A stretch of DNA of 64,000 nucleotides from Litchfieldia alkalitelluris. GTDB taxonomy: Bacteria; Bacillota; Bacilli; Bacillales; Salisediminibacteriaceae. The notes under the pieces are model-generated. The model was not told the origin of the DNA. It worked only from the letters and a program-made list of their open reading frames with translations, and searched no databases. Every line of letters begins with the position of its first letter. Position 1 is the stretch's first letter. A program made the position numbers and the translations under genes. This document shows, piece by piece, positions 8,256 to 16,520 of this stretch. Where the stretch lies: the NCBI RefSeq assembly GCF_002153425.1, contig NZ_KZ119600.1, positions 3,089,920 to 3,153,919 of the forward strand, in the 5' to 3' direction.

Positions 8256-8807
8256 ATGTTAACAGCAACTGTTTCATATAAAGGACAGCCAATGCTCTAC
8301 AGTCTTTTGTCCTCCCATGGTTTAACTTATAACAATAATATGTATACTCTTGAATTAAGCAATAAAGCAGGAGGCCAATTAAAAGTAATTAATTCTCTTG
8401 AAAATAACACAATTGAACTGCAGTTTCCACAAGAAGTAGCCATGGAGGATTGCCAGAATATTTATAACATCATTAGTCACATTGCAGATCATACTGAGGG
8501 AAGTGTTCATGACAGTAATGCTCATATTGGTTATGATGAAGCTGGAAACAAAGTATTTATTTATCATGGTTTTTCGGTATGGACTGATTTCATTGACAAA
8601 GCAAAACACAAGTCTCTTGAAGGTCAGAAGGTTGCTGTCTATTATGGCGATGATATTATTGGTGAAGGAATTCTCCTCACTTATAAAAGGAAACAAGTTT
8701 CCTCCAACAAAAAGGAGGATGTTCTTTCCTGTACATTAGTTACAACAGAAGGAGAACAAACATTCCATGGTGAAAACATGGAAATTGTTCCAATGACAGA
8801 ATGGTAA
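8256..8807 (+). CDS. uncharacterised protein under a probable Fnr promoter
   Basis: A 183-residue soluble protein; I start it at the second ATG (8256), nine bases after AAAGGA. No signal peptide, membrane helix or Cys-rich site is seen: there is one Cys near residue 72 and a few His. Two segments can be made out, an N-terminal beta-rich part (TATVSYKGQPMLYSLL, YTLELSNKAGG) and a C-terminal beta-rich part (GQKVAVYYGDDIIGEGILLT, GEQTFHGENMEIVPM). I do not recognise the family. It faces the ywiC-like gene across an intergenic region with two Fnr boxes and converges with fnr, so a role in anaerobic life is inferred. Confidence 0.75.
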   Translation: MLTATVSYKGQPMLYSLLSSHGLTYNNNMYTLELSNKAGGQLKVINSLENNTIELQFPQEVAMEDCQNIYNIISHIADHTEGSVHDSNAHIGYDEAGNKVFIYHGFSVWTDFIDKAKHKSLEGQKVAVYYGDDIIGEGILLTYKRKQVSSNKKEDVLSCTLVTTEGEQTFHGENMEIVPMTEW

Positions 8808-8820
8808 CTAACTAAATGAA

Positions 8821-8853
8821 AAGACGAACAAGGTAGCTTACCTTGTTCGTCTT
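8821..8853. terminator. bidirectional terminator between 8.25-kb gene and fnr
   Basis: A perfect 15-bp stem AAGACGAACAAGGTA / TACCTTGTTCGTCTT with a 3-base loop and T-rich flanks. It abuts the fnr stop codon and serves both convergent genes. Confidence 0.9.
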
Positions 8854-9564
8854 TTAAATTGTACAAATTTCTACGGGACAGTCTCCACAATGTAAGTAAT
8901 CTTTTAAAAACTGAATATTATGGAGAATAATACGCCCATCATTCATTGATAAAATTTTAGATTTTTTTAGATCATTTAACATCCGATTAACACTTTCTCG
9001 TGTAGTCCCAATATAATTTGCAATATCTTGATTTGTTAATTGAACATTTATTAAGATTCCATCATTTGTTTCCATTCCATAAGAATTACTAAAACGAACA
9101 AGGGTAGAGTAGAATGCGCCAGTTTTTCCACATAAAATTAAGTCTCTAAACTTCGCCTGTGTTGATTGCGTATGACGAGCAAACCATTTCATAAACGCTA
9201 CTGCAATTTCACCATTTTCCCTAAATAGAGCCTCTAATGTATGACGATCAAAACGGACGAGTACAGCATCCTCAATCACTTCAGCCGTAACACTAATTGA
9301 CATCTCATTAAATAAACCTACTTCACCTACTAACTCATCCTTTTGTTTTAAGTGAACAGAAAATTCTTTGCCATCAGCAGTCATTTTGCTTAATCTAACT
9401 TTACCTGATCTCACAAGATAAACATGTTCAGGAAAATCACCTTCATAAAAGAGAAAACTACCGCTTTTTACCGATATTTCCAATCCGTATGTTAGTAATA
9501 ATGTTTGGTTTTCTTCAGAAAGTTCGTTAAAAAACCTTTTCATTTGCAGTTGTTTTTTATCCAT
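8854..9564 (-). CDS. fnr: Fnr anaerobic transcription regulator (B. subtilis type)
   Basis: A 236-residue CRP/FNR-family protein. The start is the ATG at 9564 (GGAAAGAGG RBS); the in-frame TTG upstream is less likely. It has an N-terminal cyclic-nucleotide-binding-like barrel (about 15-130), a dimer helix, and a winged helix whose recognition helix reads TTRESVNR, suited to TGTGA half-sites. The C-terminus HCGDCPVEICTI places Cys at 226, 229 and 234, and Asp lies at 141. B. subtilis Fnr binds its [4Fe-4S] cluster with three such C-terminal Cys plus Asp141. It lies between ywiC and narK, and local Fnr boxes are its likely targets. Confidence 0.93.
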   Translation of the reverse strand: MDKKQLQMKRFFNELSEENQTLLLTYGLEISVKSGSFLFYEGDFPEHVYLVRSGKVRLSKMTADGKEFSVHLKQKDELVGEVGLFNEMSISVTAEVIEDAVLVRFDRHTLEALFRENGEIAVAFMKWFARHTQSTQAKFRDLILCGKTGAFYSTLVRFSNSYGMETNDGILINVQLTNQDIANYIGTTRESVNRMLNDLKKSKILSMNDGRIILHNIQFLKDYLHCGDCPVEICTI

Positions 9565-9698
9565 AAGAAAACCTCTTTCCAAAATTCATTTTATATTACC
9601 ATGTTATCACTATAAGCACAGTTAAAAACGAGCAATATATGAATATTGTTTGACGATTTCACTAGCACTCGCCCAACATTAACCATATGAGATAAAAT

Positions 9699-9737
9699 AA
9701 GGCTCTCATAAGAGTTTTACACCCTTATGAAAGCCTT
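9699..9737 (-). terminator. terminator of the nitrate reductase-narK operon
   Basis: AAGGCTTTCATAAG / CTTATGAGAGCCTT (one mismatch) on the minus strand, followed by ATTTTAT. It lies 3' of narK and before fnr. Confidence 0.8.
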
Positions 9738-9789
9738 TGTTTATGCTTGTTCAATTACGCAGGTCTAGTGGAATCCAACTGCTCCTATG

Positions 9790-11085
9790 TTAACATTGAA
9801 CCTCTGCATTTTTTCTAGAGTAGTAATACCATGTAATAACTAAACTAACGACATAGTATGCGATGAAAATATATAATGCTAGATTTGCTGTTCCAGTAGT
9901 ATCAATAGACCAACCAAATATTTCAGGAATTACATATGCTCCATATGCCCCAATTGCAGAAGTCCAGCCAATTACTGCTGCCCCATGCTTTGGATTATCA
10001 AAGATTACAGGAATCATTCTAAATGTAGATCCATTGGCGATACCTGTAGTTACGAATAAAATCAAGAACATAATTAAGAATCCGGTAAAGTTACCTGCGT
10101 TATAAAAGTATACAACCCCGATAGTAGCTGCAATCATCACGATAATATCGTAAAAAGTTACAATAGCTCCACCAATCTTATCAGAAATCCAACCTCCAAC
10201 TGGACGGATAGCAGCACCTACTAGTGGACCTAAAAATGCAAATTGAATTGCATTCACTTCAGGGAACTCTGTCCTAATTAATAGTGGGAAGGCAGCAGAA
10301 TATCCAATAAATGAACCGAAACACATCACGTATAACCAAGTCATGATCCAAGTATGCTTCTTCTTCAAAATAACTGCCTGTTCTTTCACTGAAGCTTTCG
10401 TTCCAGGTAAGTTATCCATCCAAAAAATAGCGGCTATCACAGTTAAGACAATTGGAATTACCCATATAAATGCTGCATTTTGCATCCAAACCTGAGAACC
10501 ATCTGGTAGTATTTGTGGTCCTCCAACAACAGCACCAAAAATACCTATAGTGATAACTAATGGTGCTAGAAATTGTACTGCACTTACACCTAAGTTACCA
10601 ATCCCCGCATTAAGTCCTAATGCAGTACCTTTTGCTTTTCTTGGATAAAAGAAACTAATATTAGCCATTGAGGAAGCAAAGTTACCTCCACCAAGTCCAC
10701 ATAATGCCGCTAAAATGGCCATCGTAGTAAATGAAGTTTCTGGATTTTGTACAGCTATCCCAATACCAATGGATGGTATTAATAGCGTTGCAGTACTAAA
10801 AATTGTCCAGTTTTTCCCTCCAAAAATTGGTACTACGAAAGTATAGAAAAGTCGAAACGTTGCCCCAGTTAAACCTGGTAACGCTGCTAACGTAAATAAT
10901 TGAGAATTTGTAAAGTTAAATCCAACATCATTTAAGCTGGCTGCTACAACTGACCAAATTTGCCATACAGCAAATGCAAGCAATAGTGCTGGAACAGAAA
11001 CCCACAAGTTTCTACTGGCATGTCTCTTTCCTTCCCTTTCCCAAAACTGCTCGTCTTCTGGGTCCCACTTAGTTATTCTTGCCAT
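9790..11085 (-). CDS. narK: NarK-type nitrate/nitrite transporter (MFS)
   Basis: A 431-residue major facilitator protein with about 12 membrane helices and Gly-rich nitrate-signature segments (GLGGGNFASSMANISFFYP and GIGNLGVSAVQFLAP). The N-terminus is cytoplasmic (WDPEDEQFWEREGKRHASRN) and the RBS is GGAGG. NarK proteins import nitrate and/or exchange nitrate for nitrite. It is the last gene of the minus-strand run that starts at 15749 and encodes a nitrate-reductase-like complex, so substrate supply to that complex is the natural reading. Confidence 0.93.
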   Translation of the reverse strand: MARITKWDPEDEQFWEREGKRHASRNLWVSVPALLLAFAVWQIWSVVAASLNDVGFNFTNSQLFTLAALPGLTGATFRLFYTFVVPIFGGKNWTIFSTATLLIPSIGIGIAVQNPETSFTTMAILAALCGLGGGNFASSMANISFFYPRKAKGTALGLNAGIGNLGVSAVQFLAPLVITIGIFGAVVGGPQILPDGSQVWMQNAAFIWVIPIVLTVIAAIFWMDNLPGTKASVKEQAVILKKKHTWIMTWLYVMCFGSFIGYSAAFPLLIRTEFPEVNAIQFAFLGPLVGAAIRPVGGWISDKIGGAIVTFYDIIVMIAATIGVVYFYNAGNFTGFLIMFLILFVTTGIANGSTFRMIPVIFDNPKHGAAVIGWTSAIGAYGAYVIPEIFGWSIDTTGTANLALYIFIAYYVVSLVITWYYYSRKNAEVQC

Positions 11086-11127
11086 GTAAACCCCTCCATT
11101 TTCATTTAGTCTATTTCTAAGTACATG

Positions 11128-11166
11128 AATGAGGAGCTGCCTCTATGGTGGAGACAGCTACTCATT
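11128..11166 (-). other. intercistronic stem-loop before narK
   Basis: AATGAGTAGCTGTCTC pairs with GAGGCAGCTCCTCATT on the minus strand with two mismatches and a 7-base loop, between the small membrane-protein gene and narK. No T run follows, so it looks like an mRNA processing or stability element rather than a terminator. Confidence 0.55.
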
Positions 11167-11369
11167 TATTTTTCATCTTCCTTATACTCAACTTTTTTCC
11201 ATTGAAGAAAAGTGAAGAATGCAATACCTGCCATGACAACACCTACGATAGAATAAGGAAGAACCATTTCAAATTCTCTACCTAAGTAAGCCCTTGTTGT
11301 CAATTGAAGCATAATTACATTCACGGCTACTGTAAAAAATATAATTCCCCAGTACCATTTCTTATCCAT
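11166..11369 (-). CDS. small two-helix membrane protein of the nitrate reductase operon
   Basis: 67 residues with two membrane helices (about 6-25 and 37-56) and a charged C-terminus (KKVEYKEDEK). It overlaps the end of the Rieske gene by 8 bases. I do not recognise a family. Its place between the Rieske subunit and NarK suggests an anchor or assembly subunit for the complex. Confidence 0.75.
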   Translation of the reverse strand: MDKKWYWGIIFFTVAVNVIMLQLTTRAYLGREFEMVLPYSIVGVVMAGIAFFTFLQWKKVEYKEDEK

Positions 11370-11892
11370 GTCTAAACTGCCTCCCTACTGCATAAACCTT
11401 TCCATTCACTACTTCAATCTCAATTAATGGCAGCTCGCGCTGAGGCGGACCAGCAATAGGTTGACCACTATTAACATCATAAGAACCTTTATGGCATGGA
11501 CATAATAATTTATTTTCTTCCTTTTGATAAAACACAGGGCACATTAAATGGGTACATTCTGAATTGTAGGCAACTAAATCACCATCTACTGTATGAACTA
11601 ATAAAGCTTGATCTTTTTCTGTTGGATAGTAAAACTTATGGGACTCACCAACTGGCAATTGATCTAAATCTATGATTTCCACACGGTCTTCTTCATCATC
11701 AGTAAGCCCCATCATTGCCCTTACACTAAATGGAACGGTGGACAGTCCCAATGCCATGGAAGCTCCAACTGCAGATTTCAAAAACGCCCGTCGATTAAAT
11801 TTAAGGTCTTCCTTTTGTTCAACGTTATCAACTAGATTAACCATGTCATTTTTCGATTTATTAGCATGACGGCTTTTTGGGCATTCTGACAT
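11362..11892 (-). CDS. Tat-exported Rieske [2Fe-2S] protein
   Basis: 176 residues from the ATG at 11892 (RBS AAGGGGTGG). An unusually long polar leader of about 35 residues precedes a twin-arginine motif NRRAFLKSAVGAS and a hydrophobic stretch. The C-terminal Rieske domain has both cluster boxes: CTHLMC and CPCHKGSYD. It resembles the iron-sulfur subunit of cytochrome bc/b6f complexes, but no cytochrome b/c1 genes accompany it. Its operon carries the molybdoenzyme genes, so it probably passes electrons at the outer membrane face. That role is inferred. Confidence 0.85.
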   Translation of the reverse strand: MSECPKSRHANKSKNDMVNLVDNVEQKEDLKFNRRAFLKSAVGASMALGLSTVPFSVRAMMGLTDDEEDRVEIIDLDQLPVGESHKFYYPTEKDQALLVHTVDGDLVAYNSECTHLMCPVFYQKEENKLLCPCHKGSYDVNSGQPIAGPPQRELPLIEIEVVNGKVYAVGRQFRHG

Positions 11893-11924
11893 GTTCGCCA
11901 CCCCTTTCAATTTTTCTAAGAATA

Positions 11925-12467
11925 TTAATCTGAATAAACTCCAAAGAATTCAGGTACATACTGCCATTTATCGTTTTGCGACGGCTTCTTTCCTTCAATC
12001 AGATTCATTTGTGTACGACGTCTACGGAGCTCCATCATCTCATCGTGATCAATAAACCTTATTGCATCACTTGGACACACAGAGGCACACATTGGAGAAA
12101 TATCATACTTCGTCCTGTCATAACACATATCACATTTGTACATTTTGTTTTCTTCAAAATCGAATTTTGGAATACCGAAAGGACAACCAAATGTACAGTT
12201 ACGGCATCCAATACACTTTTCTTCCATTGCAGATAAAACGACACCCTCTTCAGTGATCTGAATAGCATTAGCAGGACAAACTTTTGCACACGCTGGATCT
12301 TTACACTGCATACACATCATTGGATACGTCTGTCTACTTTCAAAAAAGTCTATATATTCAACATAATTTCGTTCTTTCGCGTCATGGCCACCACATTCTC
12401 TACAGGCAGCTTGGCAGGAACGACATCCGATACAGCGTTCAAATTCTAAATACATTACCTTTTTCAT
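11925..12467 (-). CDS. four-cluster ferredoxin-type electron transfer subunit (DmsB/NarH-like)
   Basis: 180 residues with four Cys groups: CIGCRSCQAAC, CMQCKDPACAKVC, CIGCRNCTFGC and CDMC...CASVC. This is the pattern for four [4Fe-4S] clusters in beta subunits of the DMSO-reductase superfamily. There is no signal peptide, so it should sit in the cytoplasm beside the catalytic subunit encoded just upstream (15-base gap). It should carry electrons from the membrane subunit to the molybdenum site. Confidence 0.9.
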   Translation of the reverse strand: MKKVMYLEFERCIGCRSCQAACRECGGHDAKERNYVEYIDFFESRQTYPMMCMQCKDPACAKVCPANAIQITEEGVVLSAMEEKCIGCRNCTFGCPFGIPKFDFEENKMYKCDMCYDRTKYDISPMCASVCPSDAIRFIDHDEMMELRRRRTQMNLIEGKKPSQNDKWQYVPEFFGVYSD

Positions 12468-12482
12468 GATTGTTCCTCCTCC

Positions 12483-14606
12483 TTATACCTTCTTGAGTTT
12501 TACGGCACACACTTTAAATTCCGGCATTCTAGATGTAGGGTCTAGGGCTGGATTTGTTAGTTTATTAACAGAAAGTTCTTTCCCCCAGTGATATGGGATA
12601 AATACATGATCTTCTCGAATGGCTTTCGTCAATTTCACTTTAACAGTCATGGATCCTCGCTTTGTTTCTAGATAAACATTGTCTCCATCTTGAAGCGCAT
12701 ATTTTGACGCTAGGTGTGGGTGCATTTCAGCATAAGGCTCTGGACATTGTTCCATTAAGAAATCTGTACGCCTCGTTTGACTTCCAGATAAATAATGGAA
12801 TACAACACGACCTGTTGTTAAAATGTGAGGGAACTCATTAGATGGATTTTCATCTGGCTCCTGCCACTCAACAGCAGCTAAGTTCGCTTTTCCGTCCGGC
12901 GTCCCAAAACTCTCCTGAAACATAGTTGGTGTTCCTGGGTGATCCTCAGATGGACATGGCCAGAAAATACCGTCTTCTTTTTCAATTCGCTCATATGTTA
13001 TACCAGAATAATCAGCTTTCCCACCTTTTGAAGCAACTCTGAACTCTTCAAATATGTCTCTCGGGTTGTTGTAGTTGAAGAAGCTGCCTTTCCCCATTCT
13101 TTCTGCAATTAGTTTAAGAATCTCCCAATCTGTTTTGGATTCTCCAATAGGGTCCTTCACTTTTCTGATTCGAATAACACGGCCTTCCAAGTTAGTTGTC
13201 GTTCCTTCATCTTCAGCCCAGCTTGATGCAGGTAAGACAACATCTGCAAATTCAGCTGTTTCTGATAAAAAGAAATCACTTACAACCATGAAATCAAGTT
13301 TATTAAAACTATCCCAAATATAATTATTGTTCGGTGCTGATACTGCTGGATTACTACAAATCACATGCATGGCACGAATATTTCCTGCTTGAATTTCATC
13401 AAACATTTCATATGCTGAAACACCAGCCTTTGGCATTTCTGAAGGATCAATTCCCCAAACACTGGAAACGTATTTCACATGTTCTGGATTGTCTATTTTT
13501 CTATAACCAGGAAGAGCATCGGCTTTTTGACCATGTTCACGTCCTCCTTGCCCATTTCCTTGACCAGTAAATGTGGCAACACCTGATGCGAATTTTCCAA
13601 TTTGTCCCCTTAATAATGCCATCGATGTATATAACGTCACATTGTCAACACCCTTAGCTTGTTGCTCTACACCTCTTGCAAACATCATCACTGAACGTGG
13701 AGACTTACCGTATATGTGAGCTGCTTTTACTAATTTTTCAATGGATACCCCTGTAATTTCCGATGTATATTCAGGAGTAAATTTTTCAACGGAAGCCTTT
13801 AGCTCTTCATAATTGTTACAGCGCTCGTTAACATACTCCTCATCAACGTAACCCTCTTTAATTATCAAGTGCATCATTCCATTGGCTAACGCTGAATCTG
13901 TTCCTGCTTTTAAATCTAAGTGAACATCTGCAATTCTAGCGGTTGGGGTTTCTCTTGGATCTGCAACGATCATTTTTGCACCTTTGTCTCTTGCTTTCCA
14001 TAACCATTGAATCGTCGTTGGGTGACATTCGGCAGTATTTGTTCCAGCCATAAAAAAGCAGTCCGTATGTTCAAGCTCTGGCCACGGTAAAGTGGAACCT
14101 CTGTCTATACCTAGTGTTTTCATAAATCCGCCTGCAGCAGAAGACATACAGAAGCGACCGTTGTAATCTACGAATCTAGTACCAAGTGCAACTCGAGCGT
14201 ATTTACCAACGAGGTAGCATTTTTCATTTGTCATAGACACGCCGCCAAACACAGACACTGCATCCTTACCATGCTTTCCTTGAAGACTTTTAAAGTTTTT
14301 CTCAATTAAATCCAATGCCTCATCCCAAGTACTTTCCACAAATTCACCATTCTTCTTAATAAGTGGTTTCGTAATTCGTTCTGGGTGATCAATCGTTTGA
14401 TAGGCTGTAACTCCTTTAGGACACATTTTCCCCAGTGTTACTGGCCAGTCATATCTAGGTTCCACACCTACAACTTTCCCTGTCTTTTCATTCAATCTTA
14501 TGTGCATTCCACATTGCATCCCGCAATAACAACAGTGGGTTGTAATCAGCTTTTCACCTGGGTGCTGTAAATTTTTCACACCTGGTTTTGTAACAAATTC
14601 TGTCAT
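12483..14606 (-). CDS. molybdopterin (bis-MGD) nitrate-reductase-type catalytic subunit
   Basis: A 707-residue DMSO-reductase-family enzyme. An N-terminal [4Fe-4S] site is formed by Cys25, Cys28, Cys32 and Cys62 (CCYCGMQCGM, then MCPKG). The presumed Mo ligand is Cys153 in NGRFCMSSA. This is close to the RxCMSSA/RHCMASA context of NarB/NasA/NapA nitrate reductases and unlike the NarG Asp type. There is no Tat signal, so it is cytoplasmic. Its start directly abuts the stop of the membrane-subunit gene. NarK in the same operon and Fnr boxes in front argue for nitrate respiration rather than assimilation. Formate dehydrogenase is the main alternative, but the Cys context and NarK argue against it. 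Confidence 0.85.
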   Translation of the reverse strand: MTEFVTKPGVKNLQHPGEKLITTHCCYCGMQCGMHIRLNEKTGKVVGVEPRYDWPVTLGKMCPKGVTAYQTIDHPERITKPLIKKNGEFVESTWDEALDLIEKNFKSLQGKHGKDAVSVFGGVSMTNEKCYLVGKYARVALGTRFVDYNGRFCMSSAAGGFMKTLGIDRGSTLPWPELEHTDCFFMAGTNTAECHPTTIQWLWKARDKGAKMIVADPRETPTARIADVHLDLKAGTDSALANGMMHLIIKEGYVDEEYVNERCNNYEELKASVEKFTPEYTSEITGVSIEKLVKAAHIYGKSPRSVMMFARGVEQQAKGVDNVTLYTSMALLRGQIGKFASGVATFTGQGNGQGGREHGQKADALPGYRKIDNPEHVKYVSSVWGIDPSEMPKAGVSAYEMFDEIQAGNIRAMHVICSNPAVSAPNNNYIWDSFNKLDFMVVSDFFLSETAEFADVVLPASSWAEDEGTTTNLEGRVIRIRKVKDPIGESKTDWEILKLIAERMGKGSFFNYNNPRDIFEEFRVASKGGKADYSGITYERIEKEDGIFWPCPSEDHPGTPTMFQESFGTPDGKANLAAVEWQEPDENPSNEFPHILTTGRVVFHYLSGSQTRRTDFLMEQCPEPYAEMHPHLASKYALQDGDNVYLETKRGSMTVKVKLTKAIREDHVFIPYHWGKELSVNKLTNPALDPTSRMPEFKVCAVKLKKV

Positions 14607-15749
14607 TTATTTCTCCCCCTTTACATCTTCATAAAATGTCTCATTACGTTCACGACCGAACCCTGGAATATGGATACCATTATTTGTTTGAACTGGCTCC
14701 TCCATCGTTTTACCAAAAGGTGATGGCATATTTAAATGATTCATTACACGAATTTTCCTACGACATGCTGGACAATAATCAGATAATTTATGGCCATCTT
14801 GCATTTCAAAGTCAAAGTTTTGTTGGCCTAGTATCGCCTGAACATCTGTAATTTGATCATCGTTCGAATAAAGCTCATCACAGCCAATACAGTTTTTCGT
14901 ATCGACTCCAACTTCTTCTTGATAGTTCATTGGTACTGCAGTTGCCAGTGGCCTAATCGGAAGATGGAACAGCTTTCCAAATGGAAAATATAATAGGAAA
15001 ACAACAACGGTAATTTGGTGTATAAGTGCCATTTGTGGGTGCATCCACCCTGATAAAAACTTATATGAAACTGTAAGAACTAATCCACTCACTGTCATTG
15101 CAAGCATTAAATATAGTGGGAGCAAATCAAATTCTGCTCTTTCCGTAACTTTTAGATCATTGTTTTTTAATCGACGAGTAATCGCCATAACCAATCCTAC
15201 TAAAAGCATGGACGACGTAATATTTAAGGCATTGTAGGACATTTCAGCAAAAATACTTTCAGGGTGCATTTTCAATGTTTCAAATCCAAATACAACTACT
15301 GCAAATGTACTTGGGTCAACCATCTTAAAAGACATCCAGTTGAATGTTAAAGCAAAAGTAATCGCAAGGGAGCCTATACAACCCCAGGCTATTAGCCAGT
15401 GCTGGACACCTCTATAAATACCACGTTTGAAAATATATTTTTGAAGTATAATATTATCCACAAGCGTCGTAACGATCGCTTTCGTATTTCGTTTTTGACG
15501 CTTTTTTGTTTTCATATTTTGAAAACTACGTTTAATCATTTGCTGTGTCGCCGGGCGTAACCCCCAGGCAGTTAGCCTAATTGTCATTCCTATAAAAAAT
15601 ATAATAGAGGCAATCATATATCCTGATGATGCCCATTTCACTTTAGTAAATTGACCTGTGCTCATCCAAAGTAAGAAAAATAAAACCATAAGAACGATAA
15701 AGGAATACATACTTGCCTTTGAATAAAACGATCTTTCTAACCCCTTCAT
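14607..15749 (-). CDS. b-type cytochrome-like membrane subunit with C-terminal CxxC pairs
   Basis: 380 residues, about six membrane helices (near 13-31, 43-63, 117-136, 173-191, 208-228, 240-259). His117, His237, His244 and His262 lie in or beside helices and are candidate heme ligands, as in NarI/DsrM-type quinol-oxidising subunits. The cytoplasmic tail carries CIGC (287-290) and CPAC (326-329), suggesting a metal or FeS site. It is the first gene of the nitrate reductase operon, with RBS AAGGGGGAAG. The likely role is to take electrons from menaquinol. NarI is usually shorter and lacks this tail. Confidence 0.75.
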   Translation of the reverse strand: MKGLERSFYSKASMYSFIVLMVLFFLLWMSTGQFTKVKWASSGYMIASIIFFIGMTIRLTAWGLRPATQQMIKRSFQNMKTKKRQKRNTKAIVTTLVDNIILQKYIFKRGIYRGVQHWLIAWGCIGSLAITFALTFNWMSFKMVDPSTFAVVVFGFETLKMHPESIFAEMSYNALNITSSMLLVGLVMAITRRLKNNDLKVTERAEFDLLPLYLMLAMTVSGLVLTVSYKFLSGWMHPQMALIHQITVVVFLLYFPFGKLFHLPIRPLATAVPMNYQEEVGVDTKNCIGCDELYSNDDQITDVQAILGQQNFDFEMQDGHKLSDYCPACRRKIRVMNHLNMPSPFGKTMEEPVQTNNGIHIPGFGRERNETFYEDVKGEK

Positions 15750-15809
15750 GGAACTTCCCCCTTTAAACTTCCAAATAAATTATCTCTTTGTATGTGTGTT
15801 GTAGTTCTT

Positions 15810-15875
15810 ATTTTAAGAATCAAAACCATAAACCACTGTGCAATTCCTCACACCAACCCTGTGAATTTAATCACA
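15810..15875 (-). promoter_or_regulatory. tandem Fnr boxes and promoter of the nitrate reductase operon
   Basis: A proximal box TGTGCAATTCCTCACA (15837-15852, one mismatch) lies at -41.5 relative to a -10 TAAAAT (minus strand, 15815-15810). A perfect distal box TGTGAATTTAATCACA (15860-15875) is centred 23 bases further upstream (about -64.5). The predicted start is near 15803, 54 bases before the ATG. Confidence 0.8.
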
Positions 15876-15954
15876 CCGCGATAGTAAAAATTAAATGTAA
15901 GCGTTATCGTTCTAGTCATACCAATGGGTTGGGGGAAATTCCCTGTGTACTCCA

Positions 15955-15990
15955 GTTCACAAAACTGTCACTCTTCACAAAACTGTCACT
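15955..15990 (+). repeat. short direct repeat (2 x 17 bp)
   Basis: TTCACAAAACTGTCACT occurs twice with a 19-base period (15955-15971 and 15974-15990), directly before the long palindrome at 16006. Confidence 0.8.
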
Positions 15991-16005
15991 ATATATTCAA
16001 ATAAA

Positions 16006-16055
16006 GTTCAGGGACCTGTTCCCCGAAATAATTTTCGGGGAACAGGTCCCTGAAC
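16006..16055. repeat. perfect 23-bp inverted repeat (REP/MITE-like)
   Basis: Arms 16006-16028 and 16033-16055 are perfectly complementary over 23 bases with a 4-base loop TAAT; the core reads GGGACCTGTTCCCC. The sequence is GC-rich compared with its surroundings. It has no T run and is not adjacent to a gene end, so it looks like a mobile palindromic repeat rather than a terminator. No transposase is adjacent. Confidence 0.8.
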
Positions 16056-16083
16056 TCCTGAAGCAAATTTCCTCACAAAAAAA

Positions 16084-16121
16084 AGGCTGCTCCCAAGGGT
16101 ATAAATCAATGGGAACAACCT
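16084..16121 (-). terminator. terminator of the HesB/IscA-like gene
   Basis: On the minus strand AGGTTGTTCCCA / TGGGAGCAGCCT (one mismatch), followed by an 8-base T run, 3' of the gene at 16135. Confidence 0.8.
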
Positions 16122-16134
16122 GCTTATTTTTATT

Positions 16135-16422
16135 TTAATTATGATGAAATTCTATTTCATCCTTATCTTTATTAAAATTTACTTCAAAGTCTCTGTTTTC
16201 AAAATACCATTCATCCTTCTTTTCAATAAAGAAAGTTATATCACCTTTCTTAACTGTCACTCCAGGATCCTCTGGGTTCTTTTTAACGACACCTAATGAA
16301 AAACCAGATTGGATGTTGCCACAACCACCGTATCTCACAAAAAATTGAACACCATCACCTGGTTGTGCCCCAAGTTCCGTCTGGAACCATGATAAAGCAT
16401 TTTCTGTTATATCTATATTCAT
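16135..16422 (-). CDS. HesB/YneR-like iron-sulfur biogenesis family protein
   Basis: 95 residues of the HesB/IscA superfamily, opening MNIDITENALSWFQTELG and carrying YGGCGNIQSGFSLGV. Only the Cys in GGCG is present; the C-terminal CxC of true A-type carriers is missing, as in the YneR/YutM-like branch of bacilli. So it may not carry clusters in the standard way. Position beside a regulon rich in FeS enzymes is suggestive only. Confidence 0.8.
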   Translation of the reverse strand: MNIDITENALSWFQTELGAQPGDGVQFFVRYGGCGNIQSGFSLGVVKKNPEDPGVTVKKGDITFFIEKKDEWYFENRDFEVNFNKDKDEIEFHHN

Positions 16423-16520
16423 CTAAAATACCCCCAACATGTTCAAGCTAAAATCATCAATGAGGTCAGGAACCTCACTTGTATGTTTATATTATAACAA
16501 ATTTACTCTCTATATATAAA

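Noticed and set aside
12483-14606. Formate dehydrogenase alpha subunit
   Set aside because: The Mo-ligand context RFCMSSA is of nitrate reductase type and NarK is in the same operon; not fully excluded without phylogeny.
9790-15749. Classical NarGHJI nitrate reductase
   Set aside because: The catalytic subunit is about 700 residues with a Cys Mo-ligand, no NarJ chaperone is encoded, and the FeS subunit is far shorter than NarH.
15788-16138. 116-codon ORF across the nitrate reductase promoter
   Set aside because: It runs through Fnr boxes, the direct repeat and the 23-bp palindrome and has no RBS.
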